From: Alopecurus myosuroides
Lineage: Eukaryota; Streptophyta; Magnoliopsida; Poales; Poaceae
Length of the DNA stretch: 64,000 nucleotides
Assembly (NCBI GenBank): GCA_028641055.1
Contig: CM054063.1
Coordinates: forward strand, 51,337,827-51,401,826
Reading direction: 5' to 3'
Shown: piece by piece, positions 47,301 through 58,498 of the stretch
How positions within the stretch are numbered: position 1 is the stretch's first letter
How the letters are laid out: each line of letters starts with the position of its first letter
Notes under the pieces: model-generated
Seen by the model: only the letters and a program-made list of their open reading frames with translations
Database searches by the model: none
Told to the model about the DNA's origin: nothing
Made by a program: the position numbers and the translations under genes

Positions 47301-48671
47301 GGGGGGTTAACCTTCAGATAGCGTTAACTGAACTTTAAAGTTCAGTTTCTGCAACTCGACAGGGACGGAGCCTGCCGGCGGCGCTCTGCTTGCGGTGGCC
47401 GTGGTGGCTCGCTGCGGTTGCGTGGTGCGTGCAGTGGGCGTTGGCTCGCGTTTGTTAGCAGAGAGGAGGGCGAGGGAAGGAAGCGGAGGGAGCTCACCGT
47501 GGTTCTGCTGTCGAGGCGCTGTCGACAGGGACGAGGGCGACGGTGGCCGGCGACGCCGCGGCCACCACACCGTCTCCCAGCAAGCGGCGAAGAGGCGGGG
47601 CAGTAGCTGGAGCATCCGCGAGTCCATTCCCGTCGTCAGAGGCCCCTCGAGGTGGACGTGGTGACGGCAATGAGGAGGCAGAGGTGGGCGTCGCGGTGGT
47701 TTTCAGGTGCAGGGAGAAAACAGAGGGGCAGGGTTCAGAGAGGGAGAGGAGATGGGAGAGACGGCGGCGTTGGAGGGGAGCTAGGGTGGTTAGGGTTGCC
47801 GGAAGGGGGCTAGGGCTTGTTTTATCGTGGTGGTGAGCTTGTACGGCGCACATCCAGGGGGGGGGTGGAGGAGATCGATGGCTCTGCTGCGATCGTACAG
47901 GGTGACGTCGACAAGAGGTTGAAGAAAGGACAGGGAATGGGTACTGGGCTGGGTTAGGTGGGCTGTGCTGCTTGGGCCCTTAGCTGCTGCTGCTCTCCTC
48001 TTTATTTTTATTTGGTTCCTTTTATTTTATTTTATTTTTGTAGCTTTGCTTTTAGGAAGAAAATGTTAAGGTTTTTATTTAAGAAAAATTCCAGAAAATT
48101 AGGTTAGGATAGTTAGGCAATTAGAAAACATATTCCAACTTTGGATTTCAAAAATTAAGTTTTAAAATGAAAGTTTGTATTTGAAACCAATTTAGGGGAA
48201 ATTCAAGATTAATGAATCATTAAGGAAAACATGTATTTGAATAGGGTCTTCTTTAGGGTTTAAAAGGAATTTAATGAATTCAAATTAGTGGTGCATTTCA
48301 TTGATTCAAAAGAGTAAAGATTTTGAGGATTGGTTTGAATTTGAGCAAATGATTTAGAGTAATTGCTTGGATTAATTGATTGGTAAATTGGTTTGATTAA
48401 AGCAACAAATTGAGAAGTGAAAAACAAAGAATAAAAGGGGTGTTTTTATTTGTTATTCTGGTTCCAAAAGTTGTAACAGAACAAGTATGAAAATAACCAT
48501 TTGAATTTGTTTGAGTTTGAATTATGAAAACAAGATAAAACAGATGCAAAACAAATATTAACAATGCAAACAATAATAAAACAATGCAATGAAATGATGA
48601 CATGATGCATTGCTTGAAATAACACAAAGAATCAAACATTCTAGGGGTATTTTCATACTTGGGATGTTACA
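44329..48671 (-). repeat. LARD-like element LTR, right copy (5' LTR on minus)
   Basis: 4,343 bp, same content as the left copy at constant offset 5,337, including the nine-G run and the tRNA-like segment (47215-47269). Confidence 0.93.
47215..47269 (-). other. tRNA-like segment with Pol III A and B boxes in LTR (right copy)
   Basis: Second copy of the segment at 41878-41932; A-like TAGCCCAGTGG and B-like GGTTCGAGCCCC on minus. Confidence 0.5.
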
Positions 48672-48676
48672 CCATG

Positions 48677-49963
48677 CTTGTTGCTTTGTGCTTTCATGAC
48701 TTGTTTTCCACAAGATTATTTTTCATATGAAGTGGGTTAGAATTAAATTAGTTTTAAGTTTGCTTTTTGATGCTCTCTTTTGCTTCAATTCATATTTCTT
48801 ATGTGAGCATCTTCTCAAATTATCATGCCTGGCTAAAAGGCTTTAAAGAAAAGCACTTCTTGGAGATAACCCATTGTTTTATTTTTGGTTTTTTCTGTTT
48901 TCTTTGAGTCAAGGGGTTGTATACTTCTGTAGCAACTCTTTTGTATCTTTCTTTTCATGTTTTAGTAGTGCCAAGTAAGGTTTCTGACGAGAGTTGGAGT
49001 TGGTTTTTGGATTTCTGCGCCAGAAACAGATTTCTGCTGTCCACCGTAAAAAAACGTATAAATCATAGAAAAAACAGAATTACCTGAAATTTCTTGTGAT
49101 TATTCCTAGGCTAATTCCGCAACTTTTTTTGTTCTTTAAGTTTTTCGATCTCAGCAACGTAAGTGCCTCGAAAAAATTCGTCTTTATAGACTGTTCTGGT
49201 TTTGACAGATTCTGTCATTTTTCTTGCATTTGCTCTTTTGCGGTGTCAAGTGGATTTATTTGCTTCACGAAACATCAGTGGATCTAGCTAATGTGTGAAA
49301 GTATCCATAGCACTTGTGCCATATAGAACTCATAGATTTTTTATTGTTACACTAACCCTCTAATGCGAATTACTCTTTGAGTGTGGTGTGAAGGAAGTTT
49401 TCAAGGGTTAAGAGAAGAGGGTGATATATGTGATCAAGAGGAGTGCAAGGTCAAAGCTTGGGGATGCCCCCGTGGTTCATTCAATCATATTTTAAGAATA
49501 CGCAAGCATCTAATCTTGGGGATGCCCAAGGCATCCCCTTCTTCATCAACAATTTATCAGGTCACTTCTAGTGAAACTATATTTTTATTCGGTCACATCT
49601 TATGAATTTTACTTGGAGCGTCAGTTATTTTTGCTTCGAGTTTGTTTAGTTTTCTTTGCTGTAGTTTATGGTTGGATCCTATCATACTTGTTTTGTAGAG
49701 ATACGCACTCCATTTGCATTTCTTAGAACACTCTAGTTTTCATTCTTATTGTTCTATGAGTGTTCACTTTTTGCTAGTACTGCGTTTAGCCCTTGTTTTC
49801 ATGCATCTCTTTTTTAGAGCTGTTAGTTCTAGTAGAGTTTTGTTAGTACTCTCTTTTTTCATTACTATATCTCTTGGAGAGTTTTTGTTGTTTGGTGTTT
49901 GGTAGAAAATGCTACGTGTGGTTGATGGTATACCGAAAAAGCTTGCATATTCTTGTAGATCAT
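48677..49963 (+). other. Element B internal segment 2
   Basis: AT-rich continuation of element B between the LARD-like and Athila-like insertions. The interrupted ORF ends in its first 60 bases. AAAGCTTGGGGATGCCCC near 49454 resembles an internal purine tract. No other coding region. Confidence 0.55.
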
Positions 49964-51495
49964 TGATACGTGCATTTTATATCATCATTTACACCCTCCA
50001 TATAGGCATTATTGGGATGTTTTATCAATGTTATGTCATTGTTTTGAATGTTTTAGATGATTTTATGGGACTTTCCTACAAAGTCTCTATTTTTGGTATT
50101 TAATTTCTAGGTGTCAGAAAACACCTGTTTTCATGTTTTTGATGTTTCAGGGGCTACATGTATCCAAATTGCGAAAGGAAAGAAACCATGTCAGTTTTTT
50201 CTTCGGGAGAAAGGCCGTGGGCACAAGACAAAAAGGAGGAGGGCCAGGAGGCCCAAAAGGGGGTAGCCCACGCGGCCAGATTCCCTGGCCGCGTGTAGGG
50301 CCCCCAAATGGGCCCACGACACCTCCTCCCCGAGGTCTTTTTGCTGACGACTCTGTCTTCCCCGAAAATGAACACCCTAATTTTCCCGAGACGAGACGGA
50401 GCCGCCAGGGCGGCGAAACTCTCGAAACTCTCCGTGGGGGAGACAGATCCTGCTGCTCTGGAGCTCCGGAGAAGGGGGAAATCATCCCCATCTTCATCCC
50501 CATCTCCTCCTTGGCGTGGGAGGAGGCATCTCCATCACCATCCTCACCAGCACCTGCATCTCCACCATCACCATCACCGTGATCCACTCCGTTCCCCTCA
50601 TAGTTTGATCATTGCTACACCCTAGATACGTGTTATTGTACTCCGTTGCATGTTTGGGATTGAGTACTTGTCATTATTTGGTGGTGGATCCATTGTTTCA
50701 GATTGTGTTGTACCACATATGTCACCATACATGATCATGTTTGCACGTTGTGAGTAGTTCCCGCATGTTCTTGAGGGCATATGATGAATTGGCAATGATT
50801 TGTTACATAAGATGAGTTGTTATTTGGTCTAGTATTTATCTTTTATGTGATTCTATGATGGTGTTGTACGAACGTCGACTGTACAACACTTCACCTACAT
50901 GGGCTCATAAGAGAACACCATAGTGTAGTGACGTGATGATGTCTTTAGGTGACAGGAACTTGAGACAGAGTCACTGAATTGCATTATGAGGGTACTTGTA
51001 TCAGGGACCTTAGAGCATAAGGCTATGGTGGGACATCATGTCTTAATAATTCTCGTGCTGTCATTTAATTGGCCACGTGATCCATCATAAGGGGTGATAG
51101 TTTATTTATTTAGCTATTCCTATTTGTGGCTCCGTCCGAAGAAGATTAAAACTAGACAAGATATACAAACATGTTATGCAATGAATCACTATGCCAGCTA
51201 AATCTGTGCAGCCCTCGGGAACGTTTTCCACATATAAGACACAAACACACACTTGAGCTTGTCCTCTTGCGCATTAGAGGATTGGGCTTTGTCTCTCATT
51301 GAGACCTACTACTTGCTGCAATTTACTTTCCGCATTTTACTTTACTTGCACTACACAATTAAAACACAAAAACACATGTTGCTTTTATTATTCCTTGTCT
51401 ATTCTACTTACCAGTTCCTTCTGCTCCTCGTGGGTTCGAAAACCTTTCTAATTCAAAAAGTACTACAATTGATCTCCTGCACTTGGGAGCCATCA
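49964..51495 (+). repeat. Athila-like 5' LTR
   Basis: Starts TGATACGTGCATTTTATATC, ends GGGAGCCATCA. Contains a hairpin CACGCGGCCA/TGGCCGCGTG at 50269-50295 and a run of short CAT/CAC repeats near 50525-50580. Confidence 0.92.
50269..50295. repeat. GC-rich hairpin in Athila-like LTR
   Basis: Arms CACGCGGCCA and TGGCCGCGTG around GATTCCC. Repeated with one arm mismatch at 58803-58829 and, with one loop change, inside the element at 56211-56237. Confidence 0.8.
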
Positions 51496-51506
51496 AGACA
51501 CTTTTC

Positions 51507-51524
51507 TGGCGCCGTTGCCGGGGA
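51507..51524 (+). promoter_or_regulatory. Athila-like primer-binding site (tRNA-Asp)
   Basis: TGGCGCCGTTGCCGGGGA matches the complement of plant tRNA-Asp 3' end with CCA, 11 bases after the LTR. Confidence 0.9.
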
Positions 51525-51602
51525 GCGTAGCGCTATTGGTAAGAAGTTTGGTAAGGAAACTTGAAAGTTGAATTTTACTTGCTGTTGCATCCTGTTATTA
51601 TT

Positions 51603-53009
51603 ATGGCTTTTATGAGAGATGCTTCGCTGAAACTTGCTTTATATGAGAGTGCTTATGCTATTAAACCTAAAGTTGTTGAAAAAACACCTCATGATGATGG
51701 TTATATTATTTCCCTTGAATTTGTTAAAGCTGTTAAGAATGAGTATTTTGCAGGGGATGGAACGAAGGCTGCAAGTGATCACATACAGGCTATTGAGGAT
51801 ATATGTGGGCTAATTAGGCTCAAGGCTATTTCTGAGGAGGAGGTAAAATGCAAGTTATTGTACCAGTCCTTAACTGGCGATGCTCGAAAATGGTATATGT
51901 CCCTGGATGAAGAAATTACACATAATTGGGATACTTTTATGAAGGTTTTCTTTCTTAAATATTTTACTCCTAAAGAGGCTTATGAGAACCGTTGCTTTAT
52001 ATTTAATTTTTTGCCACACCTTGGAGAAAGTACTACTCAAGCTTGGGGGAGGCTTAAGGACCTCCTTCGTAAGAATCCTTGTCATGATCTCACAAATAAA
52101 CTTATATTGATAAACTTTTATGTGAGACTACCTGATAGGCTAAAGCAATATTTGGATGGTTCATCTGGTGGAAGCTTTACAAATAATACTGCAGAAGAAG
52201 CTTGGAATTTATTGGAAATTATTTCGAAGAACTCTAAATATTGGGACCTAGACAAACGTAATGAAGCTTATTTTGATTATGGATATTCATGTGTAGAAAG
52301 TTTCTCTAGTTCTATTTTGTTCAAGAATGTTATTAAATATTTTGGTCTTGATCCATATGTTGCAATTGAAATAGCTAAGAAATTTGCTGAGCACATTCAA
52401 ATTCCTAAAAGTGGCTTTGATTATTATGTTGAACCTGTTAAATCTTCTATTGTTGTCCCTAAATTTATTAAAGAAACACCAGTGTCATCTGTAGTAATAG
52501 AAGAATATATTGAACCACCTCCCTATCCTGAAAAAGTTAAAGAGAATTTGCTTATTGCTGTTGCTGACAAAAGTAGAAAGAGATGTTCTCAACCTAAAGA
52601 ACATGTGGAAGTCAAGAACCAAGTCTCTATTATTAAGCAATTAAATGAAGAAGATCTTATTGATGTTTATTTATGTGAAGATGCTACCAAAGTTATTAAA
52701 GGTAATTCATCCAAAGTTGGTAAGCCAATTATATCATGCTCTATTGGGACTTCTTGTTATCATGGTTTATGTGATATTGGAGCAAGCATTAGTGTCATTC
52801 CATATTCTCTCTATCAAGAAATTAAGCCTGATATTGATCCTATCACCATGGAAGAAACAGGTATGACCATTCAGCTTGCTAATAAAGATTATATTAGTCC
52901 CTTTGGAATTGTTAGAGATGTTGAAGGATTGGTAGGGACACTGTTCCAAATATCATCCGATATGCCGATTTATCGGCCGATTTATTGCTTATCAGGTGGT
53001 GACCGATAA
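51603..53009 (+). pseudogene. Athila-like gag-protease, 3' end replaced by foreign segment
   Basis: Start ATG 51603 (MAFMRDASLK); the frame is also open upstream to 51561. Gag core includes LLYQSLTGDARKWYMSL, WDTFMKVFFLKYFTP and LGESTTQAWGRLKDLL. The protease motif is CDIGASISVIPYSLY, with DIG as is common in Athila-type proteases. After RDVEGLVG (about 52937) the sequence stops matching the family and runs into the CCGATAA-rich segment, where the frame ends at 53009. Gag itself looks intact; AT-rich codon use. Confidence 0.8.
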
Positions 53010-53357
53010 GATAAATGAATATCGGTGGAGTTTATCATTCGAGCCATTTTACCGGTCTTACAAGCGGTTTATCGGTCGATATGCCGATAAATTGACCAAC
53101 ATATCGATTTTCCATCACTAGAACATTTGATTAATGACATCCATTATAAAAAAAATTAGTATTATTGAATACAATATATCTATATATCATAATTTAGAGA
53201 TTTTAGTGCCGATATGATATATTTTTATAGCATATTTTAGATGTTTTAGTGCTACAAATTGGGATTTACAAGAAAAATGGCCGATAAATAGTCGACCGAT
53301 AAAATTGATTTATCGCCCGATAAGCCGATATATCTCTTATCATGGGCCGACCGATAA
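52938..53357. repeat. CCGATAA/TTATCGG motif-dense inserted segment
   Basis: About 420 bp with roughly a dozen copies of CCGATAA, TTATCGG or close variants on both strands (for example TTTATCGGCCGATTTATTG, CGATAAGCCGATATATC). It lies between protease and RT, where family members have coding linker. The two halves are partly inverted relative to each other. I see no clean target duplication, and some of the original linker seems deleted. Confidence 0.65.
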
Positions 53358-53989
53358 GAATCTTGTGGACAACCAAGCACAATAAAATGAAGGAAGTGGT
53401 AAGAAAGGAGGTAATTCGACTCATAGAGGCTGGTATTATTTATCCTATAGCTGATAGTAAATGGGTTAGTCCTGTTCATTGTGTTCCTAAGAAAGGTGGA
53501 ATTACTATGGTTCCTAATAAAGATGATGAACTTGTTGCTCAACGTACTGTTGTTGGTTATAGAATGTGCATTGATTATAGAAAATTAAATAAAGCAACTC
53601 GTAAGGACCATTATCCATTGCCCTTTATTGATCAAATGCTAGAGAGATTATCTAAACATTCTCACTTTTGTTATTTAGATGGGTATTCAGGCTTCTCTCA
53701 AATTCCAGTTCATAGTGATGATCAGGAAAAGATCACTCTTACTTGCCCATATGGTACATTTGCTTATAGGAGAATGCCTTTTGGTTTATGTAATGCCTCT
53801 GCTACTTTTCATAGATGCATGAATGCTATATTTGCTGATTATATTGAAAAGATAGTGGAAGTCATTATGGATTATTTTTCGGTGTATGGTACTTTTTCGA
53901 TAATTGCTTGTTCAACCTTAACAAAGTTTTGCAGCGTTCTGAAGACCAACACCTTGTTCTTAATTGAGAGAAGTGTCACTTTATGGTAA
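53358..53989 (+). pseudogene. Athila-like reverse transcriptase, mutated and frameshifted
   Basis: RT fingers/palm are recognisable (MKEVVRKEVIRLIEAGIIYP, YRMCIDYRKLNKATRKDH, YRRMPFGLCNASATF). The catalytic MDD-type motif reads IMDYFSVYG, so the second catalytic aspartate is Tyr. A frameshift follows within about 20 codons (near 53890), and the shifted frame stops at 53987-53989. Farther on, an in-frame TAA occurs at 54034-54036. This copy cannot make a working RT. Confidence 0.85.
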
Positions 53990-54036
53990 CAGAGGGAATT
54001 GTTCTTGGGCATCGTATTTATGGAAGAGGAATATAA

Positions 54037-55935
54037 GTTTACCCAGCAAAAATTGAAGCTATTGAGAAATTACCATATCCAAGAGACATCAAAGGTATAA
54101 GAAGTTTTCTCGGTCATGCAGGTTTTTATCGTAGGTTCATTAAAGATTTATCTAAAATATCAAAGCCTCTAACCAATCTTTTGCAAAAGGATGTTCCGTT
54201 TTCATTTAATGATGATTGCATAGAACCCTTTAATGTTTTAAAGAATGCCTTAATAACTGCACCTATTATTCAACCTCCTGATTGGAACTTGCCCTTTGAA
54301 ATTATGTGTGATGCTACTGATTATGCAGTTGGAGCTGTTTTAGGCCAAAGGGTTGATAAGAAATTGAATGTTATTTACTATGCTAGTAAAACACTAGATG
54401 GTGCTCAAAGAAATTATGCTACAACTGAAAAAGAATTTTTAGCGGTAATATTTGCATGTGATAAATTTAGATCTTACATAATTGATTCAAAAGTCACTGT
54501 GCACTCTGATCATTCTGCTATTAAATATTTGATGAATAAGAAAGATGCTAAGTCTAGGCTAATAAGATGGGTACTTTTGTTGCAAGAATTTGATTTACAC
54601 ATAGTAGATAGGAAAGGAGAAGATAATCCCGTAGCTGATCATCTTTCTAGAATGGTAAATATACCTGATGATCCTATTCCTATTAATGATAGTTTTGCTA
54701 ATGAACAACTTTCCCTTGTTAGTGTTTCTAGTGCTAAAGTTGCATCTCCTTTGTTTGCTAATTATGCAAATTTTATTGTTGGGAAAGTTATGCCACCACA
54801 ATTTACTTACCAGCAAAGAAAGAAATTCTTTCATGACCTTAGACATTATTTTTGGGATGATCCATTCTTGTATAAGAAAAGTGTTGATGGCATTATTAGA
54901 CGTTGTGTACCTGAGCATGAACAGCAGGCTATTATAAGAGATTGTCACGACAGTCCCTATGGAGGACATCATGCAGGAGATCGTACTGCAGCAAAGGTAT
55001 TACAATGTGTTTTTTATTGGCCTACTCTATTCAAGGATTGTGCTGAATATGTTAAAACTTGTGATAAATGTCAAAGAGTAGGAAACATTGGTAGAAGGAA
55101 TGAAATGCCTATGAACTATACATTACCACTTGAACCATTTGATGTGTGGGGTTTTGACTTCATGGGACCATTTCCTGCATCTAGTACAAAACATACTCAC
55201 ATTTTGGTTGCTGTTGATTATGTTACAAAATGGGTAGAAGCAATTCCTACTAAGAGTGCAGACCATGCCACAACCATGCAAATTCTTAAAGAAATTATTT
55301 TCCCTAGATTTGGTGTTCCTAGATTTTTAATTACTGATGGTGGATCTCATTTTATGCATGGTGTTCTTAGAAAAACATTGGCAAAATATAATGTTAATCA
55401 TAGAATTGCATCACCCTATCATCCTAAAACTAGTGGACAAGTTGAATTAAGTAATAGGGAAATTAAACTTATTTTAGAGAAAACAGTAAACAGAGGTAGA
55501 TCTGATTGGCCACTTAAAATTAATGATGCATTGTGGGCTTATAGAACTGCTTATAAAAATCCTATGGGTATGTCTCCTTATAAAATGGTTTATGGAAAAG
55601 CATGTCATTTACCCGTTGAATTAGAACATAAAGCTAGATGGGCTATTAAGAAATTAAATTTTGATTTAAAAACAGCGGGGGAGAAGAGATTGCTTGACCT
55701 AAATCTATTAGATGAATGGAGGAATGAAGCATATGAAAGTGCAAAATTGTTTAAAGAGAAAGTTAAAAATTGGCATGACAAGAAAATTAAAAGAAAGGAA
55801 TTTAAAGTAGGTGATCAAGTCCTATTGTACAACTCTCGTTTTAAGTTTTCTGCAGGGAAATTAGCTTCAAAATGGCAGGGTCCATTGGTAGTACAGGAGG
55901 TATACCGTTCGGGGGGCCATCCGTCTTCACGGTGA
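54037..55935 (+). pseudogene. Athila-like RNase H and integrase, frameshifted near the end
   Basis: Connection domain ([20 protein letters not shown]), RNase H ([32 protein letters not shown]), integrase zinc finger (HH..CDKCQRV), core D (GFDFMGPF), D (LITDGGSHF) and E ([10 protein letters not shown]), then [17 protein letters not shown] and a C-terminal chromatin-facing region. The frame ends early at 55935 after a six-G run (55913-55918), where a slip moves it out of the expected C-terminal frame; that frame continues to an in-frame TAA near 56090. Integrase catalytic residues are retained. Confidence 0.85.
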
Positions 55936-56210
55936 TATGAAAGGTAAACCTCATGTGGTCAATGGACAACGCCTAAAACATTATATTGCAGGAAAGAGCT
56001 TCATAGGAACCATCGAGGAGATAAAGTTAATGACACCGGAGGAGGTAATTGTAAGGGATCCTGCAGTTTCAGAAACCCAAATTCAATAATTTACAATTAT
56101 TGTGTTTGGAAGTTTCTCGGAATTGCGTGAAAACTTACGAAACTCATTTTTAACGTGTGGGACAAGAAAATTGGAAGGAATTGGACCTCGAGGGGGAAAA
56201 GAGGACCCCA

Positions 56211-56237
56211 CACGCGGCCAGATTCCTTGGCCGCGTG
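56211..56237. repeat. Internal copy of the LTR hairpin
   Basis: CACGCGGCCA, GATTCCT, TGGCCGCGTG: same hairpin as in the LTR, here in the leader of the third ORF. Confidence 0.8.
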
Positions 56238-56317
56238 GAGGTACCCATTTTCCACCTCGGAGTCCCGTTCCGTCTCGTTTTCGACTCCGACGCTTCGTCT
56301 TACCCCAAAAACCGTCA

Positions 56318-56323
56318 ATATAT
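56318..56323 (+). promoter_or_regulatory. Possible promoter/splice site of the third ORF
   Basis: TATATA box 86 bases before ATG 56409, and a pyrimidine-rich stretch ending CTGTCTGTCAG at 56396. Either a separate promoter or a spliced subgenomic RNA (as reported for some Athila/BAGY-2-type elements) could express the ORF. Confidence 0.4.
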
Positions 56324-56408
56324 ACCCCCTTTTGTCGATCTAATCCCGCACCGAGAGTTCTCGCACGATCTTTGTTTTGTCTATTCTGTCTGTCAGGTTT
56401 TCCAAGCC

Positions 56409-57014
56409 ATGACTTCGGGAGACTCCTACCAATGCACCTCCATGGACGATGATGATGATGAGCTTGAGGGCAACATCCCCACATCCATCCACATGAGGAA
56501 TAGGAAGAGGAAGGACTACTCGGATGACGAGGACGTGGAGCTTCGCGAGATCATGGATGAAGAACCTGACGATGAAGATGACGAGGCCATCTTCGACATA
56601 CCACCTCTTGCAACATCACCTCCATCACCAATCCATGTTGCTGGCGTACGGGTGAACATGTCTTTTGGAAACAAGAGACAGTTCGCACGTATGAGCACCG
56701 GAGGGAAGGCTCCAAGGCACTCACTTGCTAGCAAAAACGCAGTTTCTCCTCTTATTGGCAGGGAAACTCCCACTGAGAAGAATTGCACTGGAGATTGGGA
56801 TCACCTTATTCCCAAGAAGAAAGCACCAAGCCCGGAGTGGAAAACTCCCAAGGAGACGGTGGAGAAGGACCTCATGGAAAGGTTGGGAAAAGTTGCAGGA
56901 GCATTTGAGCAAGCCTATAACCTCATGATGCGCATCATTGGAGAGCTTGAAGACAACTATGAAGAGAAGAAGAAGAAAGAGTGGTGGGCTGAGTACGAGA
57001 AGAAGGGAGAATGA
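56409..57014 (+). CDS. Third ORF of Athila-like element (env position), 201 aa, unknown
   Basis: ATG 56409 (MTSGDSYQC) to TGA 57012. The N-terminal half is highly acidic (MDDDDDELEGN, DEEPDDEDDEAIFD) and includes a basic RNRKRKD. The C-terminus is a probable coiled coil (GKVAGAFEQAYNLMMRIIGE, then Lys/Glu-rich). No signal peptide or membrane segment, so it does not look like an envelope protein. It is intact, although pol is broken. Codon use and GC content are well above those of gag and pol in the same element. The upstream frame to 56157 is open but has no coding look. Confidence 0.6.
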   Translation: MTSGDSYQCTSMDDDDDELEGNIPTSIHMRNRKRKDYSDDEDVELREIMDEEPDDEDDEAIFDIPPLATSPPSPIHVAGVRVNMSFGNKRQFARMSTGGKAPRHSLASKNAVSPLIGRETPTEKNCTGDWDHLIPKKKAPSPEWKTPKETVEKDLMERLGKVAGAFEQAYNLMMRIIGELEDNYEEKKKKEWWAEYEKKGE

Positions 57015-58498
57015 AGAAATTACCGCAACCATCTAAGCTTGGGGGAGTTTCACCTATCCCCCGTCTTTTATCAGCTTTATCATGTCTATCTAGTTTTGGT
57101 GTGTCTTGCTTTTATTATCTAGTTATCGTTTTCGTTTAGGCTTGAGTGAGCTCATTGAGAATTATCATGCATCCCCGTCTTATGGTTTATCAATGAATAA
57201 TAAAGCATGGTGTCATCCATGATTCCCTTGTTTTGGGGATTTATGGGTAACACTCATGCAAATGAGCATGGCATATTTAGAGGTTTCAATCACATCTTGC
57301 CTTGAAATTAATTAACTTGAGTGTGTTGGACAATTGTAGAATTATCTCAATATGACATAAATCCACTATCTATCTATTAGCTTAATGGCTATTCCGAGCA
57401 TGTTCACCATGTTATATTTTCATTTATGCTCTAAATTAAGATGCTTATGTTATTAATTGGCATGGGCTGAATTTGGGATAAGACTCTCACGAACTTTTGA
57501 ATGCACACATTTATTTCTATTGCACTTAACAAACATGACCCATTAATGGGAGCTAAAAGTTTTGTGCTTGACAAGGATTTTGGTTGGGAGTTGGCTAACA
57601 CGTGCATCACGTGAAAAGCTTTCAACATTGCACAAAGAAATTTTATATTTAGTTGATGTCATGTGCTTTTGTTTTTGGACTCCTGCCATGCCGAAATGAA
57701 ATAGAGGAATAGTAAGTTTTGATGAGTAAGTATATATGACTAGAGAAATTGCATTGGGCCGCTAACCCAGGCCATGCTTGATCATGGTGGAAATTTACTT
57801 ACACCTAGAGTGGACTCTACAAACACATCCTACAATAAAATAAGAAGCTATGCATATAGTGAATGAAATAAAAAAGGATGATGAGTCTACTCCGTTTGTT
57901 CATCTTGTTATTGTGACATGGGCTGGTTTCTATGTCATGGGGCAAGAGGTACCTCTTTGCAATTCTCTATGATGTCATTAATACTTATTATGATTGTACA
58001 AAGCTTATTAGGAATCTTAAGTTGAGTAATCATGGAGTAGGTTTTCACACTCACGGGGCATGAGACATTCAACCAACACCTTGTCAACCACATTACTTCA
58101 ACATTCATAAATTAAGATGCCAATGATAAAGGGGCAATGAGAGTCTTAGCCCAATGGATGCCACATTACAATTAGTAATTTAAGCTGAATAGTTTGGAAA
58201 CTAAATGAGACTTGATCATGTTTTACCTCTACTCATTTATCTTTCTCCAAATTAAAGAGTATAATTCGATTGTCCAACATACAATGGTTATTTGCTTTCA
58301 AAAGTATGGGGTGTTTGCTAGAGCTTCGAATATGTTATCCTTATGTGTATGAGTTCTATTCATTCATCTTGCATTATAACTAAACATGATGATGATACAA
58401 TGCCCGTATTTATTTATCAACCATAAGTCCATAGATGCATGTAATGATCTATGTCCTTATTTACTCGAGGAAGAGCAAAGGTTTAAGCTTGGGGGAGT
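57015..58498 (+). other. Athila-like 3' non-coding region with duplicated purine tract
   Basis: AT-rich, no coding region. AAGCTTGGGGGAG occurs at 57035-57047 just after the third ORF and again at 58485-58497 at the 3' LTR, where it acts as PPT. Confidence 0.65.

Larger units (their letters stand above)
38992..48671 (-). mobile_element. Minus-strand LARD-like element: two 4,343-bp LTRs around a 994-bp core
   Basis: Plus-strand ends TGTCGCACCC and GGATGTTACA; perfect target duplication CCATG (38987-38991, 48672-48676). The two LTRs keep a constant 5,337-bp offset along their full length, so there are no indels, and all compared stretches are identical. The internal domain is only 994 bp and lacks RT, RNase H and integrase. 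An initiator-Met PBS and a protease remnant, both on minus, show derivation from a gypsy element (probably chromovirus/Tekay-like). It must use proteins of a relative to move. Confidence 0.93.

Noticed and set aside
50308..50625. Frames with HHHPHQHLH tracts in Athila-like LTR
   Set aside because: Produced by short CAT/CAC repeats, not by a protein gene; they recur in both LTRs.
56409..57014. Envelope gene of an Athila-like element
   Set aside because: Position fits, but there is no signal peptide, membrane segment or cysteine pattern; it is acidic and coiled-coil.
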